Below are positions 8,982 to 17,575 of a DNA stretch of 64,000 nt, piece after piece. A program made the position numbers and the translations under genes. This stretch comes from Collinsella sp. An268. Its GTDB lineage: Bacteria > Actinomycetota > Coriobacteriia > Coriobacteriales > Coriobacteriaceae. Position 1 is the stretch's first letter. Each line of letters starts with the position of its first letter. A model generated the notes under the pieces. It had not been told where the DNA came from. It saw only the letters and a list, made by a program, of their open reading frames with translations, and searched no databases. The stretch is from positions 248,001 through 312,000 of the forward strand of contig NZ_NFJH01000001.1 in the NCBI RefSeq assembly GCF_002159765.1, in the 5' to 3' direction.

Positions 8982-8990
8982 TGTTAGAAT
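8982..8990 (+). promoter_or_regulatory. Probable extended -10 promoter for pyrH
   Basis: TGTTAGAAT fits an extended -10 element (TG, one base, TAGAAT), 37 bases before the pyrH start and just after the tsf terminator. No good -35 hexamer lies at the right spacing, which is tolerated by extended -10 promoters. Confidence 0.5.
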
Positions 8991-9026
8991 AGGCTTCAGT
9001 TCCGTGCCCGTCGAAGGAGGCAACCT

Positions 9027-9749
9027 GTGTCCGACTACCAATACAAACGCGTGCTTCTCAAGCTTTCGGGAGAGGCGCTCATGGGGGAGGGGGAGTACGG
9101 CATCGATCCCGCCGTCACCGACCGTCTCGCTCGTGAGATCAAGGCTCTGCACGACGATGGGGTTGAGATCGGCATCGTAGTCGGAGGCGGCAACATCTTC
9201 CGCGGCATCGCCGGTGCCGCCGGCGGCATGGACCGCGCTCAGGCGGATTATATCGGCATGCTCGCCACGATCATGAACGCCCTCGCCCTGCAGGATGCGT
9301 TCGAGCGCGCCGAGTGCCCGTGCCGCGTCATGAGCGCCATCCAGATGAACGAGGTCTGCGAGCCCTACATCCGCCGTCGCGCCATGCGCCATCTCGAGAA
9401 GGGCGATATCGTCATCTTCGCAGCCGGGTCCGGCAACCCCTACTTCACCACCGATACCGCCGCCGCCCTGCGCGCCTGCGAGATCGACGCGGACTGCCTC
9501 ATCAAGGCGACCAAGGTCAACGGCATCTACGACAAGGACCCCGCGAAGTTCGAGGACGCCGTCCGCTTCGAGAAGATCTCCTATCATGAGGTCCTGCTGC
9601 GCGGTCTGCAGGTCATGGACTCTACGGCGACCGCCCTGTGCCAAGACAACCGCATGCCCATCATCGTCCTCAACATCGAGGGCGAGAACAACATCAAGCT
9701 CGCCCTTACGGGCGAGCCCATCGGAACCGTCGTCGTTCGGGAGGATTAG
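9027..9749 (+). CDS. pyrH: Uridylate kinase
   Basis: UMP kinase phosphorylates UMP to UDP; the bacterial type belongs to the amino-acid kinase fold. The 240-residue protein shows [10 protein letters not shown] (phosphate-binding lysine region), [30 protein letters not shown] and [20 protein letters not shown]. The GTG start at 9027 follows AAGGAGG at ideal spacing. It begins the conserved pyrH-frr-uppS-cdsA-dxr-rseP-ispG order, with gaps of only a few bases to the next genes. Confidence 0.97.
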   Translation: MSDYQYKRVLLKLSGEALMGEGEYGIDPAVTDRLAREIKALHDDGVEIGIVVGGGNIFRGIAGAAGGMDRAQADYIGMLATIMNALALQDAFERAECPCRVMSAIQMNEVCEPYIRRRAMRHLEKGDIVIFAAGSGNPYFTTDTAAALRACEIDADCLIKATKVNGIYDKDPAKFEDAVRFEKISYHEVLLRGLQVMDSTATALCQDNRMPIIVLNIEGENNIKLALTGEPIGTVVVRED

Positions 9750-9752
9750 ACC

Positions 9753-10286
9753 ATGGCCGACATCACCGCTCATATGGATAAATCGATCGAGAGCCTGAAG
9801 CACAACTTCTCCAAGGTGCGCACTGGCCGCGCCAACCCCAACATCTTGGGCGACATCACGGTCGACTACTACGGAGTCGCCACGCCCATCACGCAGGTTG
9901 CCGCAGTAAAGGTTCCCGAGGCGCATATGCTCATGGTCGAGCCGTGGGACAAGTCGATCCTGAACGCCATCGTGCACGCCATCAATGCATCCGACCTCGG
10001 CATCACCCCGAGCTCCGACGGCACGGTCGTCCGTCTCCCGTTCCCCGCTCCGACCGAGGAGCGCCGCCGCGAGCTCGTAAAGGAGTGCCGCGAGATCGCC
10101 GAGCAGGCGCGTGTCTCCATCCGCAACATCCGCCGCGACTTCAACAACAAGCTCGAGCGCGACGAGGAGCTCTCTGAGGACGAGGTCCGTCGCGAGCAGG
10201 CAAAGGTGCAGAAGCACACCGACGCCTACATCAAGAAGATCGATGAGCTTCTGAAGGCCAAAGAGGCCGAGGTCATGGAGATCTGA
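9753..10286 (+). CDS. frr: Ribosome recycling factor
   Basis: RRF works with EF-G to split post-termination ribosomes. The 177-residue protein is slightly shorter than the usual 185. It has the family blocks KHNFSKVRTGRANPNIL, YYGVATPITQVA and PFPAPTEERRRELVKECREI, followed by the long C-terminal helix with KHTDAYIKKIDELLKAKE. It starts three bases after pyrH and is separated by three bases from uppS, so it is translated from the same operon mRNA. Confidence 0.97.
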   Translation: MADITAHMDKSIESLKHNFSKVRTGRANPNILGDITVDYYGVATPITQVAAVKVPEAHMLMVEPWDKSILNAIVHAINASDLGITPSSDGTVVRLPFPAPTEERRRELVKECREIAEQARVSIRNIRRDFNNKLERDEELSEDEVRREQAKVQKHTDAYIKKIDELLKAKEAEVMEI

Positions 10287-10289
10287 TCC

Positions 10290-11081
10290 ATGGGCGACGA
10301 CGCAACGTTTGAGACCTATTTCGCCAATCCCCCGGCCGGCATCGATCTTACCGCGCTCGACCGCAGCCGCATCCCGCGCCACATCTCATGCATCATGGAC
10401 GGGAACGGCCGCTGGGCCACCGAGCGCGGCCTCGCGCGCGGCGAGGGCCATCGTGCCGGCATCGTCTCTTTACGCGAGATCATCACCGCGTGCGTGCGCC
10501 TCGATGTCGAGGTGCTCTCCGCCTACGCCTTCTCTACCGAGAACTGGTCGCGCCCGCAGGCCGAGGTCAACCTGCTCATGCACCTGTTCGCGCAGACGTT
10601 CATCCAGGAGCTGCCGCTCCTTAGGCGAGAGAACGTCAAGGTTGTGTTCCTGGGCGACATCTCCGCCCTCCCTAAGGAGACGCGCGAGGTATTCGAGTAC
10701 GGCCTGCAGGAGACCGCTCAGCACACCGGCATGACGCTTGCCCTCGCGGTCAACTACGGCGCGCGCGCGGAGCTCGCGCGGGCCGCACGGAGGCTTGCGG
10801 AGCGGGTGGCGGCCGGCGAGCTCGATCCGACCGGTATCGACGAGGCCGCGGTTGCCGGTGAGCTCTACACGGCGGGCCTGCCCGACCCCGAGCTCGTGGT
10901 GCGCACCTCGGGCGAGATGCGCCTTTCCAACTACCTGCTCTGGCAGGTCGCCTACGCCGAGTTCTACATCACACCGACCTATTGGCCGGATTTCAACCGC
11001 TGGGAGCTCCTCCGCGCCATCATCGCCTTCCAGGGCCGTGACCGGCGCTTCGGGGGCCTTTCCGCCACGAAGGAATCGTAA
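10290..11081 (+). CDS. uppS: Isoprenyl transferase (undecaprenyl diphosphate synthase)
   Basis: This cis-prenyltransferase builds the C55 lipid carrier used for peptidoglycan and wall polymers. The 263-residue protein has the catalytic aspartate in IMDGNGRWA (D37), plus GHRAG, LSAYAFSTENWSRP and the C-terminal PDPELVVRTSGEMRLSNYLL and WPDF. The substrate diphosphate-binding RTSGE block reads as expected. It has a roughly 30-residue N-terminal leader before the core. It sits between frr and cdsA in the conserved cluster. Confidence 0.96.
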   Translation: MGDDATFETYFANPPAGIDLTALDRSRIPRHISCIMDGNGRWATERGLARGEGHRAGIVSLREIITACVRLDVEVLSAYAFSTENWSRPQAEVNLLMHLFAQTFIQELPLLRRENVKVVFLGDISALPKETREVFEYGLQETAQHTGMTLALAVNYGARAELARAARRLAERVAAGELDPTGIDEAAVAGELYTAGLPDPELVVRTSGEMRLSNYLLWQVAYAEFYITPTYWPDFNRWELLRAIIAFQGRDRRFGGLSATKES

Positions 11082-11084
11082 ACG

Positions 11085-11978
11085 ATGAATCAATCGCAAC
11101 CGGGACGCCCCTCAACCGATCACGAGACGGCGGGGCGTCCGCGGCCCCAGGTCAGCGAGCCGCCGAAGGACAGCACGCACGCCCTCGCCACAAGGATCGT
11201 CTCCGGCGTGGTGTACGCCGCGCTCTTTATCGGTTGCCTTTTGGGCGGCACCGTCTCGGCAGCACTTTTCGTCGCGCTTATCAGCGCCCTCTGCTGCTAC
11301 GAGTTCTTCATGATGATGCGACGGGACGGCAAGGTGCCCAACCAGGCCCTCGGCATCATCGTGAGCGCGCTCTTCCCCCTGACGGCCCTGGGCGAGAGCA
11401 TCACCATGACGGCCCTCATCTTCCTGTTCGTGCTCGCTTGCGGCCTGTGGTACGTCTACACGCCCCGCACGCGCATCGCCGATGTCGCCGTCACGCTCAT
11501 GGGCCCGCTCTATACCGGATTCATGCTCTCGTCGATCGTTCTTCTGCGCGATGCCGAGCCCGGGTTCTCCGGCGCCCTTCTCGCCATCGGTTCGTGCGCC
11601 TCGCTCTGGGTTTCCGATTCCTTCGCCTACCTCGTGGGACGGCAGTTCGGCCGGCACAAGATGGCGCCCAAGATCTCGCCCAAGAAGACGTGGGAGGGCT
11701 TTGCCGGGGGCATCGTCGGCTCTGTCGTCATCTGGCTCATCGTGTGGGCTACGCACCTGTTCCCGCTGTCGCTTCCCTTCGCCCTCGCTACCGGCGTGGT
11801 GGTCTCGGTGCTCGGTGTTTTCGGCGACCTCATCGAGTCCCGTATCAAGCGGGGCGTGGGGGTAAAGGATTCCGGTAACCTCATTCCCGGTCACGGCGGC
11901 ATGCTCGACCGTTGCGACTCGCTCATCTTCGGCTGCATCACGGCGCAGCTCATGCTCTATATCGGAGGCGTACTATGA
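11085..11978 (+). CDS. cdsA: Phosphatidate cytidylyltransferase (CDP-diglyceride synthase)
   Basis: CdsA makes CDP-diacylglycerol from phosphatidate and CTP in the membrane. The 297-residue protein has a hydrophilic N-terminus of about 30 residues, then about eight hydrophobic segments. The C-terminal signature is clear: SDSFAYLVGRQFGRHKMAPKISPKKTWEG in two adjacent blocks, then GDLIESRIKRGVGVKDSGN and PGHGGMLDRCDSL, which includes the acidic metal-binding residues. Its stop overlaps the dxr start in ATGA. Confidence 0.96.
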   Translation: MNQSQPGRPSTDHETAGRPRPQVSEPPKDSTHALATRIVSGVVYAALFIGCLLGGTVSAALFVALISALCCYEFFMMMRRDGKVPNQALGIIVSALFPLTALGESITMTALIFLFVLACGLWYVYTPRTRIADVAVTLMGPLYTGFMLSSIVLLRDAEPGFSGALLAIGSCASLWVSDSFAYLVGRQFGRHKMAPKISPKKTWEGFAGGIVGSVVIWLIVWATHLFPLSLPFALATGVVVSVLGVFGDLIESRIKRGVGVKDSGNLIPGHGGMLDRCDSLIFGCITAQLMLYIGGVL

Positions 11979-13141
11979 TTGAAGGGGCGCGCCAGCGCGT
12001 GGCGATCCTGGGCTGCACGGGGTCGATCGGTCAGCAGGCGCTTGACGTCTGCCGGAAACACCCCGACCGCCTGGAGGTCGTCGCCTTGAGCGCCCATCGA
12101 CAGACGGACGTCCTCGTCAAGGCGGCACGCGAGTTCTCCAGCCCCTTCGTGGCGGTTACGGACGAGGCGCATCGACACGACCCGGTCTTAGACGAGCTCC
12201 CCGCCTCCACGCGCATCCTTTTCGGAACCGGGGCTCTCACCGAGCTCGCAGAGCTTCCCGAGGTCGACACGGTGCTCGTGGCGGTCGTCGGCGCCGTGGG
12301 CCTCGCCGCCAGCTACACGGTTCTTACCGGGCACAAGCGACTCGCCCTCGCCAACAAGGAGTCGCTCGTCGTGGGCGGGGACCTTCTGATGCCGCTGGCG
12401 GATCCCCAGCAGATGCTCCCGGTGGACTCCGAGCACAGCGCCATCTTCCAGTGCCTGCTGGGGGAGGAGCACCAGCCCATACACGCTATCTGGCTCACCT
12501 GCTCGGGAGGGCCCTTCTTCGGGCGCACGCGGGAGGAACTCGCCGGTGTCACCCGTGCCGAGGCGCTCGCCCATCCCACGTGGAGCATGGGGGCGAAGAT
12601 CACCATCGATTCCGCCACGCTGATGAACAAGGGCTTCGAGCGAATCGAGGCCATGCAGCTCTTCGGGCTTCCTGTCGAGCAGATTCCCGTGCTTATCCAG
12701 CGCGAGAGCCGCATCCACTCCATGGTCGAGTACGCCGACGGCTCGGTGATCGCGCATCTGGGAGCCTCCGACATGCGCATACCCATCCAGTACGCCTTCT
12801 CGTACCCCGAGCGCTGGGACACGCCCGCAGAGCGCATCGACTACCGCTCCATTGGGTCACTCACATTCGCCGAGCCCGATGCCGAGGCGTTCCGCTGCCT
12901 TGCCCTCGCCGAGCGCGCGGCACGCGAGGGCGGCACGATGCCCTGCGTGCTCAACGCTGCGAACGAGGTCGCCGTCGCGAGCTTCCTTTCCGATGCGTGT
13001 TCTTTCACTGCTATCGACGCCTGCGTCGCCCATTGCCTGGACGCCCACGAGCGCGAGCGGGTAGAATCGCTCGGACAGCTGCAAGACGTCGATCGCTGGG
13101 CCCGCGACTGCGCCCGCGCCTACCTGAAGGCGCACGCCTAG
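11975..13141 (+). CDS. dxr: 1-deoxy-D-xylulose 5-phosphate reductoisomerase
   Basis: Dxr converts DXP to 2-C-methyl-D-erythritol 4-phosphate with NADPH, the committed step of the MEP isoprenoid pathway. The 388-residue protein shows the NADPH motif LGCTGSIGQQALDV, LANKESLVVGG, PVDSEHSAIFQCL, LTCSGGPFFG and the metal and substrate residues of the DSATLMNKGFE block. The ATG at 11975 overlaps the cdsA stop. The MEP genes ispG and ispH are also in this window. Confidence 0.97.
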   Translation: MIEGARQRVAILGCTGSIGQQALDVCRKHPDRLEVVALSAHRQTDVLVKAAREFSSPFVAVTDEAHRHDPVLDELPASTRILFGTGALTELAELPEVDTVLVAVVGAVGLAASYTVLTGHKRLALANKESLVVGGDLLMPLADPQQMLPVDSEHSAIFQCLLGEEHQPIHAIWLTCSGGPFFGRTREELAGVTRAEALAHPTWSMGAKITIDSATLMNKGFERIEAMQLFGLPVEQIPVLIQRESRIHSMVEYADGSVIAHLGASDMRIPIQYAFSYPERWDTPAERIDYRSIGSLTFAEPDAEAFRCLALAERAAREGGTMPCVLNAANEVAVASFLSDACSFTAIDACVAHCLDAHERERVESLGQLQDVDRWARDCARAYLKAHA

Positions 13142-13171
13142 CGCATCGCCCCGCTCAAAGGAGTCGAAGGT

Positions 13172-14539
13172 ATGGAGGGAATCCTCACCGTCGTGCGCAC
13201 GGTATTCTGGGGCCTGCTCATGCTCTCACTGCTCGTCTTCGTTCACGAGGGTGGGCATTTTCTCGCATCCCGTCTGATGGGCGTGAGGGTGACGGAGTTC
13301 TTCCTCGGCCTGCCCTGCCGCTTCAACCTGCACCGCGCGTCTCGGCGCATCGGCACCAAGTTCGGCGTGACGCCGATACTGCTCGGCGGGTACGCGATGG
13401 TGTGCGGCATGGAGCCGGAAGGTGACAGCGCGCTCGCCGCGCGCGTCCTGGGGTCGGTGCACCGCAGGGGCAAAGCGACCGTCGAGGATCTCGCCCAGAG
13501 TCTTTCCGTCTCGGAGGACGCCGTCATGGCGGCCTGCATCCAGTTGGCCGACTGGGGGTCGATCGCATCGGTCTACGACACCGAGGCGGGGGAGCGGCCC
13601 GGTGTGTACTATGCGACCACGTACGCCGCCATGCCGCGCGATGCCAAGGGCAACACGCTCTACGACGGACGTGGTTTCGACCGCGCCCATGCCACGGCGG
13701 AGGGCGAGGTCTGGGCGCCGCCCACGCCCGACGAGGAGTTCTTCCAGGCGGAGCGGTCGCGCACCTATGCCGGCAAGGGTTTCTGGGCGCGCGCGTTCAT
13801 CCTTGTTGCAGGCGTCGCCGTCAACCTGGTTACCGGGTTTCTCCTGCTTATGGCCATCTACAGCCTCGTGGGTGTCACGGTGTCGCTCGATATCAACCAA
13901 GTGGGCTCCGTTGAGGCGGGGTCACCCGCCGATTCCGCGGGCATCGAGGCGGGTGATGTCATCACGGCCGTCAACGGTGTCGAGACCGCCACGTTTACGG
14001 AGGTCGGCGACGAGCTCGAGACCGTCGGTCCGGGCGGAGCGGCGTCCCTTGCCATCGAGCGCGGCGGCGATGCCTTGACCATCACGGCGACCCTCGATGA
14101 TGAGGGCGCCCTCGGGATCAACGTCCCGCAGGAGACGGTGCACCTTGATATCGGCCAGGCAGCCCGCGTGACCTGGTCGTACCTCGCCATGACGGCGCAG
14201 AGCATCGGAAACCTCCTCAATCCCCAGCACACCATGGAGGTGCTGAACAGCTCCACCTCGGTGGTCGGCATCTCCGTTATGGCGGCCGCGGCGGCCGAGA
14301 GCGGTGCGTCCACGTTCTTGAGCGTAAGCGCCCTCATCTCCTTCTCGCTCGGCTTCATGAACCTCCTGCCCATACCCCCGCTCGACGGCGGCAAGCTCCT
14401 CATCGAGGTCATACAGGCGATCATCCGCCGTCCGGTGTCGCCTAAAGTCCAGGAGCGCATCTCCTACGTGGGCGTGGCGCTCTTCGGACTGCTGTTCCTG
14501 TACATGCTGCGCCTCGACATCGTGCGCTTCATCCTGTAG
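13172..14539 (+). CDS. rseP: RseP-type site-2 protease with an unusual winged-helix-like insert
   Basis: An M50 zinc protease that cuts inside the membrane (455 residues). The active-site HEGGH lies at 25-29 in the first membrane segment. The second motif is LLPIPPLDGG with D402 near the C-terminus, and a PDZ domain spans about 235-310. Between GGYAMVCGMEPEG (72-84) and the standard FWARAFILVAGVAVN (204-218) there is an extra stretch of about 110 residues. Its first half (about 90-137, VLGSVHRRGKATVEDLAQSL and onward) reads like a winged-helix DNA-binding fold; the second half is aromatic and acidic. Ordinary RseP proteins have only a short loop there. The position between dxr and ispG is the standard one. 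The family call is firm; the role of the insert is unknown. Confidence 0.93.
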   Translation: MEGILTVVRTVFWGLLMLSLLVFVHEGGHFLASRLMGVRVTEFFLGLPCRFNLHRASRRIGTKFGVTPILLGGYAMVCGMEPEGDSALAARVLGSVHRRGKATVEDLAQSLSVSEDAVMAACIQLADWGSIASVYDTEAGERPGVYYATTYAAMPRDAKGNTLYDGRGFDRAHATAEGEVWAPPTPDEEFFQAERSRTYAGKGFWARAFILVAGVAVNLVTGFLLLMAIYSLVGVTVSLDINQVGSVEAGSPADSAGIEAGDVITAVNGVETATFTEVGDELETVGPGGAASLAIERGGDALTITATLDDEGALGINVPQETVHLDIGQAARVTWSYLAMTAQSIGNLLNPQHTMEVLNSSTSVVGISVMAAAAAESGASTFLSVSALISFSLGFMNLLPIPPLDGGKLLIEVIQAIIRRPVSPKVQERISYVGVALFGLLFLYMLRLDIVRFIL

Positions 14540-14551
14540 AAGGGGGTCTTC

Positions 14552-15616
14552 ATGACAGAATCCGTCCCGCGCAGCGCGACGCGCCGGCTGTCCATCGGCG
14601 GGGTGCCCTTGGGCGGCGGGGCGCCGGTCGTCGTCCAGTCGATGACGTCGACCGATACGGCAGATACGGACGCGACCCTAACCCAGGTCCGGGCCCTGGC
14701 GGACGCCGGGTGCGACCTTGTGCGCGTATCGGTGCCCACCAAGGCCGCGCTCGCGTCGTTTGCCGAGATCTGCGCCGCGGCGCCGGTTCCCATCGTGGCG
14801 GACATCCACTTCGATTACCGCCTTGCCTTGGGCGCGCTCGATGCAGGCGCCGCCAAGCTCAGGATCAACCCCGGCAACATCGGTTCCTGGGATAAGGTAG
14901 ATGCCGTCATCGACAAGGCGGGTGAGACCGGTGCAGCGATTCGCATCGGCGTGAACGCCGGATCGCTTGAAGACGATCTCGCGGCCCGCGACGACCTCAC
15001 ACTGCCCGAGAAGCTCGTCGCCTCGTCGCTTAGGTTCGTCGAGCATTTCGAGGCGCGCGGGTTCACCTCCATCGTGCTCTCCGCAAAGGCCCATGACGTG
15101 CCGACGACCATCGCCACCTATCGCGCCCTCTCGCGCGAGCTCCCGCACGTACCGCTCCATCTCGGGGTCACCGAGGCCGGTACGGTGCGGCAGGGCACCA
15201 TCAAGAGCTCGGTCGGCCTTGGCGTGCTCCTCGCCGAGGGGATCGGCGACACGCTCCGCGTCTCGCTCACGGCCGACCCGGTCGAGGAGCCGCCGGTCGC
15301 CTGGGGCATCCTCGAGTGCCTGGGCCTCAGGCGCCGCGGCCCGGAGCTCATCAGCTGCCCCACGTGCGGGCGGACGCAGGTCGACCTCATTCCCATCGCC
15401 GAGGAGGTCGAGCGCCGTCTCGCGCGCGTCGGCAAGCCCATTTCCGTCGCGGTGATGGGATGCGTCGTCAACGGCCCCGGCGAGGCGTCGGGGGCCGACG
15501 TGGGCGTCGCCTGCGGGCGCGGCTGCGGCCTCATCTTCCGCCATGGCGAGGTGCTGCGCAAAGTCGATGAGGATGCTATCATCGATGAGCTGTTTGCCGA
15601 GATAGACCAGTTGTAA
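14552..15616 (+). CDS. ispG: 4-hydroxy-3-methylbut-2-enyl diphosphate synthase (IspG)
   Basis: The penultimate MEP-pathway enzyme, a 4Fe-4S protein. The 354-residue, two-domain bacterial form has an N-terminal TIM barrel with VQSMTSTDTADTDAT, VADIHFDYRLAL and LRINPGNIG. The C-terminal cluster domain has SCPTCGRTQVDL and VMGCVVNGPGEASGAD, supplying three cysteines and a downstream glutamate ligand. It lies 12 bases after rseP and 21 bases before proS, in the expected order. Confidence 0.97.
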   Translation: MTESVPRSATRRLSIGGVPLGGGAPVVVQSMTSTDTADTDATLTQVRALADAGCDLVRVSVPTKAALASFAEICAAAPVPIVADIHFDYRLALGALDAGAAKLRINPGNIGSWDKVDAVIDKAGETGAAIRIGVNAGSLEDDLAARDDLTLPEKLVASSLRFVEHFEARGFTSIVLSAKAHDVPTTIATYRALSRELPHVPLHLGVTEAGTVRQGTIKSSVGLGVLLAEGIGDTLRVSLTADPVEEPPVAWGILECLGLRRRGPELISCPTCGRTQVDLIPIAEEVERRLARVGKPISVAVMGCVVNGPGEASGADVGVACGRGCGLIFRHGEVLRKVDEDAIIDELFAEIDQL

Positions 15617-15637
15617 CCTACGACTAGGGAGTCAAGC

Positions 15638-17371
15638 ATGTCGTTTATGAAGATGTCCCGCCTCTATGCGCCGACCCTCAAGGAGGATCCGGCCGAGGCG
15701 GAGCTCGCCAGCCATCGGCTCCTGCTGCGGGCCGGCATGATCCGCAAGCAGGCGTCCGGCCTCTACAGCTACCTGCCGCTCGCCTGGCGCTCCATCCAGA
15801 AGATCGAGGCCATCTGCCGCGATGAGATGGACGGCATCGGCGCGCAGGAGATGATGGCCCCGATCCTCACCGACGCCGAGCTGTGGGAGCAGTCCGGGCG
15901 CATCGGCGCCTACGGCCCCGAGCTCATGCGCCTCACCGACCGCCACGAGCGCACCTTCTGCCTCGGGCCCACGCACGAGGAGACGTTCACCGACCTCGTG
16001 CGCAACGAGCTCAAGAGCTACAAGCAGCTGCCGGTGGTGCTCTATCAGATCCAGGACAAGTTCCGCGACGAGCTGCGCCCGCGCTTCGGCCTCATGAGAA
16101 GCCGCGAGTTCATCATGAAGGACGCCTATTCCTTCTCCGCTACGCAGGAAAGCCTCTCCGAGGTCTACGAGGACATGAAGGGCGCCTATGAGCGCTACTG
16201 CGCACGCTGCGGCCTGAAGGCCCTGCCCGTCGCGGCCGATTCCGGCGAGATCGGCGGTGACTCCTCCATCGAGTACATGGCGCTCGCTGAGGCGGGCGAG
16301 GCGTCGCTCGTGTGGTGCGACTGCGGCTTCGCGGCAGACGATGAGGCCGCCTCGACCACCGTCACCGTGACGGAGGGGCCGGGCGACGGCACGCTCACCA
16401 AGGTCTCCACCCCGGGGCTCGGCACGATCGAGGCCGTGGCGGAGTTCTTCGGCTTCCCGGAGAACGGGACGCGCAAGTCCCTCGCGCTGATCGATGGCGA
16501 GGGGGCTCCGGTCGTCGCCATCGTGCCCGGTGACCACGAGCTCAACGACATCAAGGCCGCCAAGGTCTTCGGTGCGGGCTATCGCCTCATGACCGATGAG
16601 GAGCTCGAGGAGCACGGGCTCTTCAAGGGCTTCATCGGGCCCGTCGGCCTGCCCGAGGGCATCCGCCTTGTCTGCGACCGCTCGCTCGAGGCGAGCCAAA
16701 GCTGGACCTGCGGCGCCAACGAGGTTGACTTCCACTACACCGGGGCCTGTCCGGGACGTGACTTCACCGTCGACGCGTGGGAGGACCTCGTCACCGTCAT
16801 TCCCGGCGACCCTTGCCCCCATTGCGGGAAACCGCTCCACGGCGGCCGCGGCATCGAGTGCGGGCAGGTCTTCCAGATCGGTCCCGATAAGTACGCTGCC
16901 AAGATGGGTGCCACTTTTGCAGACGAGAACGGGCGCGAGCAGCCCTTCTACATGGGCTGCTACGGCATCGGCATCTCGCGCACGCTCGCTGCCATCGTCG
17001 AGCAGCATCACGACGAGCACGGTATCGTCTGGCCCCTTCCGGTTGCCCCTTACGAGGTCTCCGTCATCGCACTCGACAAGAAGGGCGAGGCGTTCGACGA
17101 GGCCGAGCGCATCGCCCGCGAGCTCGCCGCCGCTGGGCTTGACGTCGTCTTCGACGACCGGGCCGAGCGCCCGGGCGTGAAGTTCGCCGACAACGATCTC
17201 ATGGGCTTCCCGTATCAGATCGTGGTCGGAAAGCGCGGACTTGCCAACGGCACGGTCGAGTGCAAGGACCGCGCCACGGGGGAGCGCTCCGACATCGAGC
17301 TGGAGGGCATCGTTGCGCACGTAACCCAGATGGTCGCTTCCGCCCGCTCCTCGTACGCCGTCCGTTCGTAG
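15638..17371 (+). CDS. proS: Prolyl-tRNA synthetase (bacterial type)
   Basis: The 577-residue class II synthetase contains motif 1 and 2 segments (LRAGMIRKQASGLYSYLPLA; LGPTHEETFTDLV; YQIQDKFRDELRPRFGLMR). An editing INS domain (about 235-390) follows, with GTRKSLALID and VVAIVPGDHELN. Motif 3 reads MGCYGIGISRTLAAIVEQ, and a C-terminal anticodon-binding domain includes DDRAERPGVKFADNDLMG. The INS domain identifies the bacterial rather than the archaeal type and clears mischarged Ala-tRNA-Pro. It closes the pyrH-to-proS run. Confidence 0.97.
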   Translation: MSFMKMSRLYAPTLKEDPAEAELASHRLLLRAGMIRKQASGLYSYLPLAWRSIQKIEAICRDEMDGIGAQEMMAPILTDAELWEQSGRIGAYGPELMRLTDRHERTFCLGPTHEETFTDLVRNELKSYKQLPVVLYQIQDKFRDELRPRFGLMRSREFIMKDAYSFSATQESLSEVYEDMKGAYERYCARCGLKALPVAADSGEIGGDSSIEYMALAEAGEASLVWCDCGFAADDEAASTTVTVTEGPGDGTLTKVSTPGLGTIEAVAEFFGFPENGTRKSLALIDGEGAPVVAIVPGDHELNDIKAAKVFGAGYRLMTDEELEEHGLFKGFIGPVGLPEGIRLVCDRSLEASQSWTCGANEVDFHYTGACPGRDFTVDAWEDLVTVIPGDPCPHCGKPLHGGRGIECGQVFQIGPDKYAAKMGATFADENGREQPFYMGCYGIGISRTLAAIVEQHHDEHGIVWPLPVAPYEVSVIALDKKGEAFDEAERIARELAAAGLDVVFDDRAERPGVKFADNDLMGFPYQIVVGKRGLANGTVECKDRATGERSDIELEGIVAHVTQMVASARSSYAVRS

Positions 17372-17380
17372 TATCTTCAC

Positions 17381-17409
17381 AAGCGAAAACTTTTTGCCGG
17401 TTTTCGCTT
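17381..17409 (+). repeat. Perfect inverted repeat after proS
   Basis: AAGCGAAAAC and GTTTTCGCTT form a perfect 10-bp stem with a 9-base loop that contains TTTTT. The T-run is in the loop rather than after the stem, and the right arm overlaps the -35 element of the tRNA-Ala promoter. It may act as a weak terminator for proS, but this is uncertain. Confidence 0.6.
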
Positions 17410-17436
17410 GCAACGTACCGGCAGTTTCCGTATAGT
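17408..17436 (+). promoter_or_regulatory. Promoter of tRNA-Ala (copy 1)
   Basis: TTGCAA (17408-17413), a 17-base spacer and TATAGT (17431-17436) lie 16 bases upstream of the tRNA. The same two hexamers at the same spacing precede the inverted second copy, so the promoter was duplicated together with the tRNA. Confidence 0.8.
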
Positions 17437-17452
17437 ATTTCCCGCACCGCTT

Positions 17453-17525
17453 GGGGGCGTAGCTCAGCTGGGAGAGCGCTTGACTGGCAGTCAAGAGGTC
17501 AGGGGTTCGATCCCCCTCGTCTCCA
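17453..17525 (+). tRNA. tRNA-Ala(GGC), copy 1
   Basis: A 73-base cloverleaf. The acceptor stem GGGGGCG pairs with CGTCTCC and includes G3-U70, the main alanine identity element. The anticodon loop CTGGCAG gives anticodon GGC. The T arm GGGGTTCGATCCCC is standard and the discriminator is A. The next bases are CCC, so a full CCA is not encoded. An identical copy lies on the other strand at 18909-18984. Confidence 0.97.
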
Positions 17526-17538
17526 CCCAAGTGATCTC

Positions 17539-17569
17539 GCGGCCTCTGGGTAAACTCAGAGGCCGCTTT
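17539..17569 (+). terminator. Strong hairpin between two tRNAs
   Basis: GCGGCCTCTG (17539-17548) pairs with CAGAGGCCGC (17557-17566), followed by only TTT. It probably terminates part of the tRNA-Ala transcription. No separate promoter is seen for the next tRNA, so some read-through, or a processing role, is likely. Confidence 0.6.
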
Positions 17570-17575
17570 GCTATC

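Noticed and set aside
7887-10382. Long open frame of 831 codons on the minus strand across tsf, pyrH and frr
   Set aside because: It is opposite to three certain genes. Long antisense frames arise from GC-rich third codon positions, and the translation resembles no family.
15617-15637. T-box before proS
   Set aside because: Only 21 bases separate ispG from proS and no leader structure fits.
17381-17409. Inverted repeat after proS as a standard terminator
   Set aside because: The T-run is in the loop and nothing T-rich follows the stem. The right arm doubles as promoter sequence, so I listed it only as a repeat.
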